Shown: piece by piece, positions 6,776-13,850 of the stretch
Numbering within the stretch: the stretch's first letter is position 1
Layout: every line of letters starts with the position of its first letter
Origin: Kineosphaera sp032229625
GTDB taxonomy: Bacteria; Actinomycetota; Actinomycetes; Actinomycetales; Dermatophilaceae
NCBI GenBank assembly: GCA_032229625.1
Contig: JAVTVZ010000205.1
Location: forward strand, 1-30,262
Reading direction: 5' to 3'
DNA length: 30,262 bases
The notes under the pieces: model-generated
The model's database searches: none
What the model was told of the DNA's origin: nothing
Seen by the model: only the letters and a program-made list of their open reading frames with translations
Position numbers and translations under genes: made by a program

Positions 6776-7729
6776 ATGGTCGATCAGGACGACACGTTGC
6801 CGACGGACACGCAGCAGACGGACGCCGCACACAACGACGCCGTGCACCAGGACACCGCGCCGAGCGACCTCCTGATGCCCGCGGCGTTCATCGGGCACGG
6901 CAACCCGATGAACGCCCTGGAGGTCAACCGGTATACGAGTGCGTGGCGGGCGTTCGGGGCGGCGACCCCGCGGCCGCGGGCGATCCTCGTCGTCAGCGCG
7001 CACTGGTATATCAACGCCACGGCCGTCACGGCGATGCCGCGGCCGCGCACGATCCACGACTTCTACGGCTTCCCCGACGAGCTCTTCGACGTGCGTTACC
7101 CGGCGCCGGGGCTGCCCGACCTGGCCGCGGAGATCAGCGACCTCGTCGAGCCGACGTGGGTCGGCGCCGACGTCGACAGCTGGGGCATCGACCACGGCAC
7201 CTGGTCGGTGCTCGTCCACGCCTTCCCCGACGCCTCGATCCCGGTCGTGCAGCTGAGCATCAACATGGACAAGCCGATCGACTACCACCTCGCGCTCGGC
7301 ACCAAGCTCGCGCAGCTGCGCCGCCGCGGCGTGCTCGTCGTCGGCAGCGGCAACATCGTGCACAACCTGCGCGGCATGAACTGGCGCCTGGCCGACGAGG
7401 GCTTCGACTGGGCGCAGCGCTTCGACGACGCCGCCCGCGAGCTGATGCTGAGCGACCCGACGGACATCGCGACTCTGGACCGGCATCGCGACTACGCCGC
7501 GGCCGTGCCGACGCCGGACCACTTCATCCCGCTGCTCTACCTCGCCGGGATGGCCGGCGCGTCGAGCGACGCCGGGCAGGTCGACACCCGCGTGCTCGTC
7601 GACGGCTACGCCTACGGGTCGCTGTCGATGACCGCCTACACCCTGGGGATGGCGTGCCCCGGCGGCGACCGCGACGGGGCGTGCACCAGCCCGCCGGCGC
7701 ACGTGCCGCCCGACGGTTCGAACATCTGA
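6776..7729 (+). CDS. ygiD: Extradiol dioxygenase, YgiD/DODA (LigB-like) family
   Basis: Class III ring-cleaving dioxygenase that opens catechol-type rings next to the hydroxyls (4,5-DOPA dioxygenase type), using a non-haem metal. After a 30-residue polar extension the domain starts at MPAAFIGHGNPMNAL. Likely metal and active-site histidines are His41 (IGHGNP), His76 (VVSAHWY), His140 (GIDHGTW) and His196 (GSGNIVHNLRGMNW), the pattern of the YgiD subfamily. The length of 317 aa is slightly above the usual 260-280 because of the N-terminal extension. The ATG at 6776 is preceded by GGAGG (6763-6767) eight bases upstream. The true substrate is not known; the nearby FAH-family hydrolase and symporter suggest but do not prove a role in aromatic breakdown. 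Confidence 0.9.
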   Translation: MVDQDDTLPTDTQQTDAAHNDAVHQDTAPSDLLMPAAFIGHGNPMNALEVNRYTSAWRAFGAATPRPRAILVVSAHWYINATAVTAMPRPRTIHDFYGFPDELFDVRYPAPGLPDLAAEISDLVEPTWVGADVDSWGIDHGTWSVLVHAFPDASIPVVQLSINMDKPIDYHLALGTKLAQLRRRGVLVVGSGNIVHNLRGMNWRLADEGFDWAQRFDDAARELMLSDPTDIATLDRHRDYAAAVPTPDHFIPLLYLAGMAGASSDAGQVDTRVLVDGYAYGSLSMTAYTLGMACPGGDRDGACTSPPAHVPPDGSNI

Positions 7730-7818
7730 CCGGCCACCCGCGGCCCAGCGACGTCGCGCAGGCGCACCCACGATCTCGTAGCCTGCCGGGACATCGCCGA
7801 CGGGACCAGGGGGCCCTG

Positions 7819-8847
7819 ATGAGCATCGACGAGGACGAGATCCGGCGCCGCGTCGCGCTGGACACGCAGAGCCGGCGGCGTCGACGGCGGGGGGTGAGCA
7901 TCGCGGTGGCTGCCGCGACCCTCGTCGTCGTGCCGCTGATCTTCCGCGCGCTCGGCAGCGAGCCGTGGCAGGTCGTCACGCACGCCACGCTCGTCGCGAC
8001 GGTCTGGATGGTGCTCGCGCTGCACATGGTGTGGCGCGACCGGTTCCTGGCGCCCGACGCCGTCGAGGTCGAGCCCGTCGAGGTCGTCGCCGTGCGCGGG
8101 CGCGAGGTCGTCGTCCAGACCGACACGGGTCGACGGCTGCGCTGGCCGGTCGCGCGCCGGGGTCCGGCGCCACCGACGCCCGGCGCCCGCCTGTGGGCCT
8201 CGGCCCCGGTCCGCCGGTTTCACCGGTCGACGCTGCTCGCCGCCGACGCGGACTCCCCGGACGGGCTGACCATGTGGCGGCCCACCTACGAGGCGCTGGC
8301 CGAGGGGCCCGCCGACGTCGTGACGATCGACCCGGCGAGCACCCCCGTCGAGCGCCGGCGGCAGGCGCGCGTCCGCGCGGCCGACCCGGCGCAGCTGCTC
8401 GCCGACGCCCGTCGTCGCGCGTCGACCCGGCGACGCGAGTTGCTGCTGGTGGCCGCCGTCTTCGCCACGCTCATCGTGTCGACGGTGCATCTGTGGGTGA
8501 CGGTCCCGGACTTCCACCCCAACGTCGGCGCAGTCCTCGCTCCCATGCTGCTCCTGGGCGCGTTCGGCCGCGGGAGCTACTGGGGGATCCGAGACCTCGC
8601 ACGCAGCGACCGCCTCGTGCCGGTCGACTTCGAGGCGCGCCCCGCCGGCGACGAGGTCTTCGCCCGCGACGCCGCGGGGTCCCTCTACGCGTGGCGCAGC
8701 GATACCGCGCAGCAGGCGTGGCCGGCGGCCCGCACCGGGCCCGGGTGGGTCACCGCGCCGCTGCGCGAGGGGCGGCGCGTGACGATCGTCGACCCCGGCG
8801 GCTTCGTCGGCGCCCTGTCCACGGTCCGAGCCGTGCCGGATCCCTGA
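7819..8847 (+). CDS. Hypothetical four-helix membrane protein
   Basis: Not recognised. A 342-aa protein with an acidic start (MSIDEDEIRRR), an Arg run at 19-24, two membrane segments close together (about 26-43 and 53-70), a polar domain of about 130 residues containing a beta-rich piece (VEVVAVRGREVVVQTDTG), two more membrane segments (about 212-232 and 237-257) and a C-terminal soluble part ending GGFVGALSTVRAVPDP. The polar pieces read like small beta-barrel repeats. The open frame continues far upstream, but the ATG at 7819 is preferred: CAGGGGG lies 5-12 bases upstream, a TAGCCT -10-like box lies at 7779-7784, and the upstream part overlaps the dioxygenase gene. Its function is unknown. 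Confidence 0.78.
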   Translation: MSIDEDEIRRRVALDTQSRRRRRRGVSIAVAAATLVVVPLIFRALGSEPWQVVTHATLVATVWMVLALHMVWRDRFLAPDAVEVEPVEVVAVRGREVVVQTDTGRRLRWPVARRGPAPPTPGARLWASAPVRRFHRSTLLAADADSPDGLTMWRPTYEALAEGPADVVTIDPASTPVERRRQARVRAADPAQLLADARRRASTRRRELLLVAAVFATLIVSTVHLWVTVPDFHPNVGAVLAPMLLLGAFGRGSYWGIRDLARSDRLVPVDFEARPAGDEVFARDAAGSLYAWRSDTAQQAWPAARTGPGWVTAPLREGRRVTIVDPGGFVGALSTVRAVPDP

Positions 8848-8898
8848 CCCGGGGCGGCCGCGCGTGCCCCGCCGGGGCGCAGCGGCGAGGATGTCGGG

Positions 8899-9657
8899 AT
8901 GCCCGCGGAGCTGACTCTGGCCATCACGTGCCTCACGCTCGTCGTCGCGACGATCGCGCAGCGAGTCGTCGGCATGGGCTTCGGCATCATCATGGCGCCC
9001 GTCGTGGCGACGGTCGCCGGGCCGGCCGCCGCGGTCCTCGTCGTCAACTTGTATGCCGTGTTGGCGTGCGGCCTCATGGTGCCGCGGCTGTGGCGGGACA
9101 TCGACTGGACCCGGCTGGCGTGGCTCGTGCCGCCCGCGGTCCTCGCGGGGGTCGTCGGGCTCTTCGCGGCCCGGGTCGCCGACGTCGACGTGTTGCGCGT
9201 CGGCGTCGGGCTCGTCGCGCTGTTGGGCGTCGCGCTCTCGGTGGCGTTCTCGCGCACGACACACACGGTCGACGGGCCGGTGACCCGGGCGACGGCGGGC
9301 GCGGGCATCGGTCTGCTCAACGCCTCGGTCGCGCTCGGGGCGCCGGCGATCACGATCTACGCGATCGTCAGTCGCTGGGCGGGCCCGACGTTCTCGGCGA
9401 CCCTGCAACCCTTCTGGGTGGTCGTCAGCCTCGCGACCCTCGTGGAGCGCCAGCTCATCGCGCCCGGCGGCGCCCCCGACTGGCCCTGGTGGGGGTGGGT
9501 GCTCGCGGCGGTCGCGACGACGGCCGGCACGTTCGCCGCCGAGACCGTCGCGCGGCACGTGACCGCGCGGGCGGCCCGGGCCGCCGTCATCGTGTTGTCG
9601 CTGATCAGCGGTGTGACCGTGACCGTCGTCGGCGTCCTCGGACTCCTCGGGCGCTGA
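8899..9657 (+). CDS. Sulfite exporter TauE/SafE (TSUP) family membrane protein
   Basis: Integral membrane transporter of the TSUP family, which moves sulfite, sulfoacetate or other small sulfur-containing anions; substrate unknown here. The 252 residues form about eight membrane segments. The family signature region QRVVGMGFGIIMAPVVA is in helix 1, and its inverted partner GIGLLNASVALGAPAITIYAI opens the second half, showing the internal duplication. The ATG at 8899 lies six bases after GAGGAT, a possible -10 of a leaderless transcript. It converges on the FAH-family gene, with a terminator that overlaps both stop codons. Confidence 0.88.
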   Translation: MPAELTLAITCLTLVVATIAQRVVGMGFGIIMAPVVATVAGPAAAVLVVNLYAVLACGLMVPRLWRDIDWTRLAWLVPPAVLAGVVGLFAARVADVDVLRVGVGLVALLGVALSVAFSRTTHTVDGPVTRATAGAGIGLLNASVALGAPAITIYAIVSRWAGPTFSATLQPFWVVVSLATLVERQLIAPGGAPDWPWWGWVLAAVATTAGTFAAETVARHVTARAARAAVIVLSLISGVTVTVVGVLGLLGR

Positions 9658-9688
9658 CGCCACTCGCACACTCGTGTGTGCGGTCAGC
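9653..9688. terminator. Bidirectional hairpin overlapping two stop codons
   Basis: Inner stem CGCACAC / GTGTGCG (9665-9671, 9676-9682, loop TCGT), outer stem GCTGAC / GTCAGC (9653-9658, 9683-9688). The outer arms contain the TGA stops of the TauE gene (9655-9657) and of the FAH-family gene (9684-9686, minus strand). The core is copy 2 of the motif CACAC-N4-GTGTGCGGT (9667-9684). Confidence 0.8.
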
Positions 9689-10577
9689 CGGGCACGGTCG
9701 GCTCGGACTGATCGAGCCGCTCGCCCCCGCGCGGCGCCGCGACCGGGTTGACCAGCTCGGGCAGCCCAGGCACGCGCACGCCGATCTGACGGCCCGGCAC
9801 GAGCGGCACGTCGGCGGCGCCGGCGGGCGCGCCGAGGAGCACGACGTCGCCGGGCCGCAGCGTCAGGAACGACGTGAGATAGCAGAGCACCTCGACCGCG
9901 TCCCGGGCCAGCGCCGACAGTGGGGCCGACCCGACGAGCCGGCCGTCCGCGCGCAGCTCGACGAGCCCGTCGCGCTCCGGCATCCCCAGCCGCACTCCCG
10001 GCCCGAGGGGCGTGAACGTGTCGTAGGACTTGGCGCGCACCCACAGCGGGTCGCTGACCTGCAGGTCGCGGGCGGTCACGTCGTTCGCCGCCGTCCAGCC
10101 GAGCACCGCGCCCGGCACCTGCGCCGGCGTCAGGTCGCGGCAGCGGGCACCGATGACCAGGGCCAGCTCGGCCTCCGGCTCGACCCGCCCGATACCGGCC
10201 GGCACGACGATGGACTCGCCCGGCCCGATGACGCCGGCCCCCGGCTTGTAGAACGCCTGCGCCGGCAGCTGCCGGTCGCCCGGTCCCGTGTTGTGGGCCA
10301 TGCCCAGGACCGTGCCCGGGTCGACCGGCGCGAGCAGCCGCACCGACCCCAGCGGCACGCTCGGCCCGATCGGGCGGTGGTCGGTCAGGCCCGCGACCGG
10401 TGTGACCGGCGTGTCGGGCGCCCACGTGCCACCCGGGTCGGCCTCGCCCTCGATGAGCCCGTAGGTCGGGCCCGCGCTGCCTCGCGGCCCGTGCCGGTGC
10501 GGCCAGGAGTCGGCCGGTGCGGCCGGACAGTGCTGCTCAGCGGGCGCGTCGAGCGGTGTGTGGCGGACGAGGATCAT
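9684..10577 (-). CDS. Fumarylacetoacetate hydrolase (FAH) family protein
   Basis: Metal-dependent C-C hydrolase, decarboxylase or hydratase of the FAH superfamily, typically acting on beta-diketo or 2-oxo acids late in aromatic catabolism. It has about 85 N-terminal residues before the FAH core. The metal-binding pattern EPEAELALVIG (Glu135, Glu137) and Asp166 in TAANDVTARDLQ are present, as is RAKSYDTFTPLGP, the segment closing the active site. The length is 297 aa. The ATG at 10577 has GGAGG seven bases upstream. It is divergent from the IclR regulator with only 37 bp between starts, so that regulator probably controls it. The reaction is not identifiable more precisely from sequence. Confidence 0.9.
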   Translation of the reverse strand: MILVRHTPLDAPAEQHCPAAPADSWPHRHGPRGSAGPTYGLIEGEADPGGTWAPDTPVTPVAGLTDHRPIGPSVPLGSVRLLAPVDPGTVLGMAHNTGPGDRQLPAQAFYKPGAGVIGPGESIVVPAGIGRVEPEAELALVIGARCRDLTPAQVPGAVLGWTAANDVTARDLQVSDPLWVRAKSYDTFTPLGPGVRLGMPERDGLVELRADGRLVGSAPLSALARDAVEVLCYLTSFLTLRPGDVVLLGAPAGAADVPLVPGRQIGVRVPGLPELVNPVAAPRGGERLDQSEPTVPG

Positions 10578-10602
10578 CGGGACCTCCAGGTCGATCAGCG
10601 GC

Positions 10603-10608
10603 TACTCT
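10603..10608 (+). promoter_or_regulatory. -10 box for leaderless IclR transcript
   Basis: TACTCT followed by six bases and then GTG at 10615. This TANNNT-N6-RTG layout places the transcription start at the start codon. Confidence 0.65.
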
Positions 10609-10614
10609 GCGGGC

Positions 10615-11385
10615 GTGACTGCGGGATCCGGCGGCGGCCGGGACATGGTGGGCAAGGCCCTGGGCCTGCTGCAGCTGCTCGGCGACGAGGCCGACGGGGC
10701 GACCCTGTCCGAGCTCGCGCGCCGCTCGGGCTATCCCGTGACGACGACGCACCGGCTGCTGGCGACGCTGCTGCGGGACGACTTCGTGACGATGGACCCG
10801 GTGACGAAGCGATACACGCTCGGCCTGCGGCTCTTCCAGCTCGGCGCGAGCCTGTCGGCCAAGCGCGGCTTCGGCGGGGTCGCGCTGCCGGTGATGCGGC
10901 GTCTGTCGGAGCGCACGGGCGAGGCGAGCCTGATGTCGGTGCTCGACGGCCACAACCAGCTGTACATCCACCACATCCAGGGCCCGCACGGCGTCGGTGT
11001 CAAGGGCGAGACCGGCACCCCGGGCCCGCTGCACTGCACCGCGATGGGCAAGTGCCTCGTCGCGTTCGCCGACCGTGAGGCCCGCGCCCGGCTCCTGGAG
11101 GAGCTGCCGCTGACCCCGATGACGCCCCGGACGATCACGAGCCGCGCCCGCTTCCAGTCCGAGATCGCCGCGGTCCGCCGGGTCGGGTATGCCGTCGTCG
11201 ACGAGGAGCACGAGGTCGGCATCCGCACGATCGGGGTGCCGGTGCTCTCCCCGGCGGGCACGGCCCTGGCCGCGCTCTCGGTGCCTGCTCCGGCCTACCG
11301 GCTCGCGGTCAGCGACCTCGTCGTGTTCCTGCCCGCCCTGCGCGAGGCGGCCGCCGAGCTCGCCGTCCTCATGCCGCAGCGCTGA
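10615..11385 (+). CDS. IclR family transcriptional regulator
   Basis: Homodimeric DNA-binding regulator that senses a small molecule, often an aromatic or organic acid. The N-terminal winged helix-turn-helix spans about residues 10-72 (SELARRSGYPVTTTHRLLATL is the recognition region), followed by an effector-binding domain with IHHIQGPHGVGVKGETG and the conserved HCTAMGKCLVAF. The 256-aa length is normal. The GTG at 10615 is chosen because it sits six bases behind a TACTCT -10 box; an ATG at 10645 is the alternative, and the open frame upstream overlaps the divergent FAH-family gene. It lies between the FAH-family hydrolase and the MHS symporter, so it probably regulates both and itself. Confidence 0.92.
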   Translation: MTAGSGGGRDMVGKALGLLQLLGDEADGATLSELARRSGYPVTTTHRLLATLLRDDFVTMDPVTKRYTLGLRLFQLGASLSAKRGFGGVALPVMRRLSERTGEASLMSVLDGHNQLYIHHIQGPHGVGVKGETGTPGPLHCTAMGKCLVAFADREARARLLEELPLTPMTPRTITSRARFQSEIAAVRRVGYAVVDEEHEVGIRTIGVPVLSPAGTALAALSVPAPAYRLAVSDLVVFLPALREAAAELAVLMPQR

Positions 11386-11393
11386 GCTGGACC

Positions 11394-11422
11394 GGCCCGG
11401 TCGCCGTGACGGCGACCGGGCC
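11394..11422. terminator. Bidirectional terminator, IclR / symporter
   Basis: Perfect 13-bp stem GGCCCGGTCGCCG / CGGCGACCGGGCC with a 3-nt loop TGA, nine bases after the IclR stop and 22 bases from the stop of the convergent symporter gene. Confidence 0.9.
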
Positions 11423-11444
11423 GCAGCGGCAGGCGGTGCGCCGG

Positions 11445-12989
11445 TCAGCGACCCGCCCCGACGAGCGGGCGCTGCGCCGTGTCCCTCGTGTCCGTCGTGT
11501 CCGTCGAGTCCGTCGTGTTTGTCGTGTCCGTCGCGTCCACCGTGACCTCCGACGTCACACTGTCGTGTGCGGTCGGGGCGACCGCGGGGGTGTCCCAGAC
11601 GGCCTCGCCGGGCTGGGCGTCGGTGTCGACGTCGAGGTCGCGGCCGCGGGTCTCGGGGGTGTAGAAGGTCGCGAGCACCGTCAGCGACGTGAGCAGCGCG
11701 AGGTAGCAGGCCAGCGGCACCCAGCTGTTGTCGAAGGAGCGCAGCAGCAGCGCGCCGACGAGCGGGGCGATGCCGCCGGCCGCGACGGCCGAGAACTCGC
11801 GGGCCACCGAGACGCCGGTGTAGCGGTGGTTGGCCCCGAAGAGCTCCGGCAGCAGCGCGCCCTGAGCACCGAACATGCCCCAGGCGCCGACCCCGAGGGC
11901 CACGGCCACGAAGCCGACGGTCGCGACGACGTGCCCGGTCGACATGACCCACCACGTGGGGAAGCACATCGCGAGCTGGAAGAGCGCGAAGCCGCGATAG
12001 GTGCGCACCCGGCCGTAGCGGTCGGACAGGATCCCCGCGATCGGCACGGTGACGGCGCCGACGAGCGCCGCGGCGATGAGGCAGATCGCGCCGATCGGGC
12101 CGGGGTTCTCGACGTGGGCCAGGCCGACGGTGACGATGAAGCTGACGGCCAGCGCCTGATACATCGAGGAGCCGCCATTCTCACCCAGGCGCAGCCCGAA
12201 GCCGACGAGGACCTGCCGGGGGGAGGTCTTCAGCAGGTTGCGCAGCGGCTTGTCTTCGATCTGCTCGCGGGCCTCGAGCTTGGCGAATTCCGGAGACTCC
12301 TTCAGGTGCAGGCGGATCCAGAGCGCGACGGCGAGCATGAGCACCGAGGCGAGGAAGGGCACGCGCCACAGCCAGCCGTGCAGCACCTCCTCGCTCGGCA
12401 GCAGCAGCCCGAAGAAGACGACGGCCGCGAGGACCGTGCCGAGCTGGATACCGAGGAAGGGCAGCGAGGCGAAGAAGCCGCGGCGGGCGCGCGGGGCGTA
12501 TTCGGTCATGAGGACCGCGGCGCCCGCCTGCTCGGCGCCGGCGCCGAAGCCCTGCAGCAGCCGCAGGCCGATGAGCAGGATCGGCGCCCAGATGCCGACG
12601 CTGTCGTAGGTCGGCAGCAGCCCGATGAGGGTGCTCGAGCCGCCCATGAGCAGGACCGTGATGAGCAGCACCTGCTTGCGCCCGATCCGGTCGCCGAGGG
12701 AGCCGAAGAAGAGGCCGCCGAGCGGGCGGACGGCGAACCCGAGGAAATACGTGCTGAAGGCGAGGATCCGCCCGACCGTCGGGTCGGCGCCGGTGAAGAA
12801 GAGCTGGCTGAAGATCAGCGCGGAGGCCAGCGAGTAGAGCGCGAAGTCGTAATACTCCATCGCGCTGCCCAGGGAGCTGGCCCACGCGGCGCGGCGCAGG
12901 TCCTGCTTGGACACCTGCGGCGTGGAGCCGGGCGGGGTCTGGTCCGGCGCCACGGGGGCGCCGCCTTCGGGAGAGAGCGTCGTTGCCAT
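11445..12989 (-). CDS. MFS transporter, metabolite:H+ symporter (MHS) family
   Basis: Twelve-helix proton symporter of the MHS branch (ShiA/ProP/KgtP-like), importing an organic acid or compatible solute; the substrate is not determinable. Hallmarks are GSAMEYYDFALYS at the start of helix 1, the MFS motif A GSLGDRIGRKQ after helix 2, its second-half copy SDRYGRVRTY, and GLRLLQGFGAGAEQAGA. The ATG at 12989 is preferred over upstream in-frame starts because GAAAGG (12998-13003) lies eight bases upstream. The protein has 514 aa, with about 55 extra C-terminal residues that are Asp/Thr-rich (VDATDTTNTTDSTDTTD), encoded by a 9-bp tandem repeat. It is convergent with the IclR gene, and a probable IclR-type operator overlaps its promoter. 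Confidence 0.92.
   Translation of the reverse strand: MATTLSPEGGAPVAPDQTPPGSTPQVSKQDLRRAAWASSLGSAMEYYDFALYSLASALIFSQLFFTGADPTVGRILAFSTYFLGFAVRPLGGLFFGSLGDRIGRKQVLLITVLLMGGSSTLIGLLPTYDSVGIWAPILLIGLRLLQGFGAGAEQAGAAVLMTEYAPRARRGFFASLPFLGIQLGTVLAAVVFFGLLLPSEEVLHGWLWRVPFLASVLMLAVALWIRLHLKESPEFAKLEAREQIEDKPLRNLLKTSPRQVLVGFGLRLGENGGSSMYQALAVSFIVTVGLAHVENPGPIGAICLIAAALVGAVTVPIAGILSDRYGRVRTYRGFALFQLAMCFPTWWVMSTGHVVATVGFVAVALGVGAWGMFGAQGALLPELFGANHRYTGVSVAREFSAVAAGGIAPLVGALLLRSFDNSWVPLACYLALLTSLTVLATFYTPETRGRDLDVDTDAQPGEAVWDTPAVAPTAHDSVTSEVTVDATDTTNTTDSTDTTDTRDTAQRPLVGAGR
11479..11550 (-). repeat. 9-bp tandem repeat encoding the Asp/Thr-rich tail of the symporter
   Basis: About eight units close to GTGTCCGTC on the plus strand, degenerate at the edges. 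In the minus-strand frame they give three-residue D-T-T/D-T-R/D-S-T units. The period is a multiple of three, so copy-number change would keep the frame. Confidence 0.85.
11556..11573 (+). repeat. Dispersed hairpin motif CACAC-N4-GTGTGCGGT, copy 3
   Basis: CACAC, TGTC, GTGTGCGGT inside the 3' coding end of the symporter gene, next to its tandem repeat. Fourteen of 18 positions are identical to copies 1 and 2. Confidence 0.75.
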
Positions 12990-13081
12990 CGGAGCGACCT
13001 TTCGGCGGTGAAGGGTGCGGTCGGGGGAGTCCCGGTCAGGCCGCGTGCGTGCCGGCCCGTCGGTATTCATCGTGGCCCTGT

Positions 13082-13130
13082 CTTCCGCAAAACGGAAGTA
13101 GATTCTGTATGGCAGTAAATGACCTGTTCA
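13082..13130 (-). promoter_or_regulatory. Promoter with operator-like inverted repeat for the symporter
   Basis: On the minus strand: -35 TGAACA (13125-13130), a 17-bp spacer, -10 CAGAAT (13102-13107), then an inverted repeat CTTCCG-CAAAA-CGGAAG (13082-13098) covering the expected start of transcription. The CCG-N5-CGG core within TTCC/GGAA arms is similar to operators described for several IclR-family proteins. The segment is AT-rich compared with its surroundings. Confidence 0.6.
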
Positions 13131-13165
13131 TCGGATGCTCGCCGAACGGAAATCGAGCTGAGGCG

Positions 13166-13171
13166 TAGCCT
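13166..13171 (+). promoter_or_regulatory. Possible -10 box of the SRPBCC gene
   Basis: TAGCCT, the same hexamer as at 7779 and 17772, lies inside a small inverted repeat GAGGC-GTA-GCCTC (13160-13172). The start codon is 42 bp downstream with a good ribosome binding site, so this transcript would have a leader. No clear -35. Confidence 0.35.
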
Positions 13172-13213
13172 CGGTGCCGATCGGTCCCCTCTCACCGACC
13201 GCCAGGAGAGCCC

Positions 13214-13786
13214 ATGCCTGCCCCCGTCACCGGCCGCCGCGAGACCCGCGACGGCGAGGACCTGCTCGTCATCGAGCGCACGATCGACCGGCCGGTCGAG
13301 GAGGTCTGGGCGACGCTGACCCGTCCCGAGCGGCTCAAGCTGTGGATCGGCACGTGGAGCGGCGACCCCCGCAGCGGCCGCGTCGACTTCGCGATGACCG
13401 CCGAGGGTGCCGACGCGCCCGCGGAGCCGCAGGTCATCGACGTCTGCGACCCGCCCTCCCGGCTGCGGGTGCGCTCACATCCGAGCGAGCCGGAGCAGTC
13501 GTGGATCCTCGACGTGCGGCTGCGGGCCGCGCGCAGCGGCGGGACGCTGGTCGACTTCGCGCAGGTCCTGACCCCCGCGATCCCGCTCGACATGGTCGGC
13601 CCCGGCTGGGAGTACTACCTCGACCGGCTCGTCGCCGCCTGCGCCGGCGACAGTGTCGCTGACAGCGCCGCTGACAGCTCCGCCGAGGTCGCCGCCGAGA
13701 TCGCCGCCATCGACTGGGCCGACTACGAGCCGCTCATGGCGGACTACTCCGCTCGGCTGGGTGGCGCCGTCGGGTCGGGCGCGTGA
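13214..13786 (+). CDS. SRPBCC family protein (AHSA1/START-like)
   Basis: Small helix-grip protein that binds a hydrophobic ligand or partner in a cavity; members with this start (IERTIDRPVEEVWATLTRPERLKLWIG) are usually annotated as activator of Hsp90 ATPase homologue 1-like. The domain ends around GPGWEYYLDRLVAAC. After it comes a degenerate four-residue repeat (DSVA, DSAA, DSSA, EVAA, EIAA; DNA 13649-13708) and WADYEPLMADYSARL, a common end of this family. The protein has 190 aa. The ATG at 13214 is supported by AGGAGAG (13204-13210). It is divergent from the symporter and followed by a flavoprotein reductase on the same strand. Function unknown. Confidence 0.85.
   Translation: MPAPVTGRRETRDGEDLLVIERTIDRPVEEVWATLTRPERLKLWIGTWSGDPRSGRVDFAMTAEGADAPAEPQVIDVCDPPSRLRVRSHPSEPEQSWILDVRLRAARSGGTLVDFAQVLTPAIPLDMVGPGWEYYLDRLVAACAGDSVADSAADSSAEVAAEIAAIDWADYEPLMADYSARLGGAVGSGA
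13649..13708 (+). repeat. Degenerate 12-bp tandem repeat inside the SRPBCC gene
   Basis: Five 12-bp units starting GACAG or GAGnT and ending GCnGCT/GCC. They encode D/E-x-x-A units inserted before the C-terminal helix. Confidence 0.75.
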
Positions 13787-13850
13787 GACCGCTCCGCCCC
13801 GGAAGCCGCCCGCCGGGCTCCGCCCCGGCCGGCCTCGGGCGCCGTCGCCC

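Noticed and set aside
7636..10425. 929-codon open frame on the minus strand across the dioxygenase, membrane protein and TauE genes
   Set aside because: Its translation is low-complexity Arg/Ala/Gly/Asp sequence typical of antisense frames in GC-rich DNA, while the plus-strand frames have clear domains. Only the FAH-family gene (a different frame) is real on that strand.
7965..11078. 1037-codon open frame on the plus strand
   Set aside because: Out of frame with recognisable genes (TauE, IclR) on the same strand and antisense to the FAH-family gene; no domain, Arg/Ala-rich.
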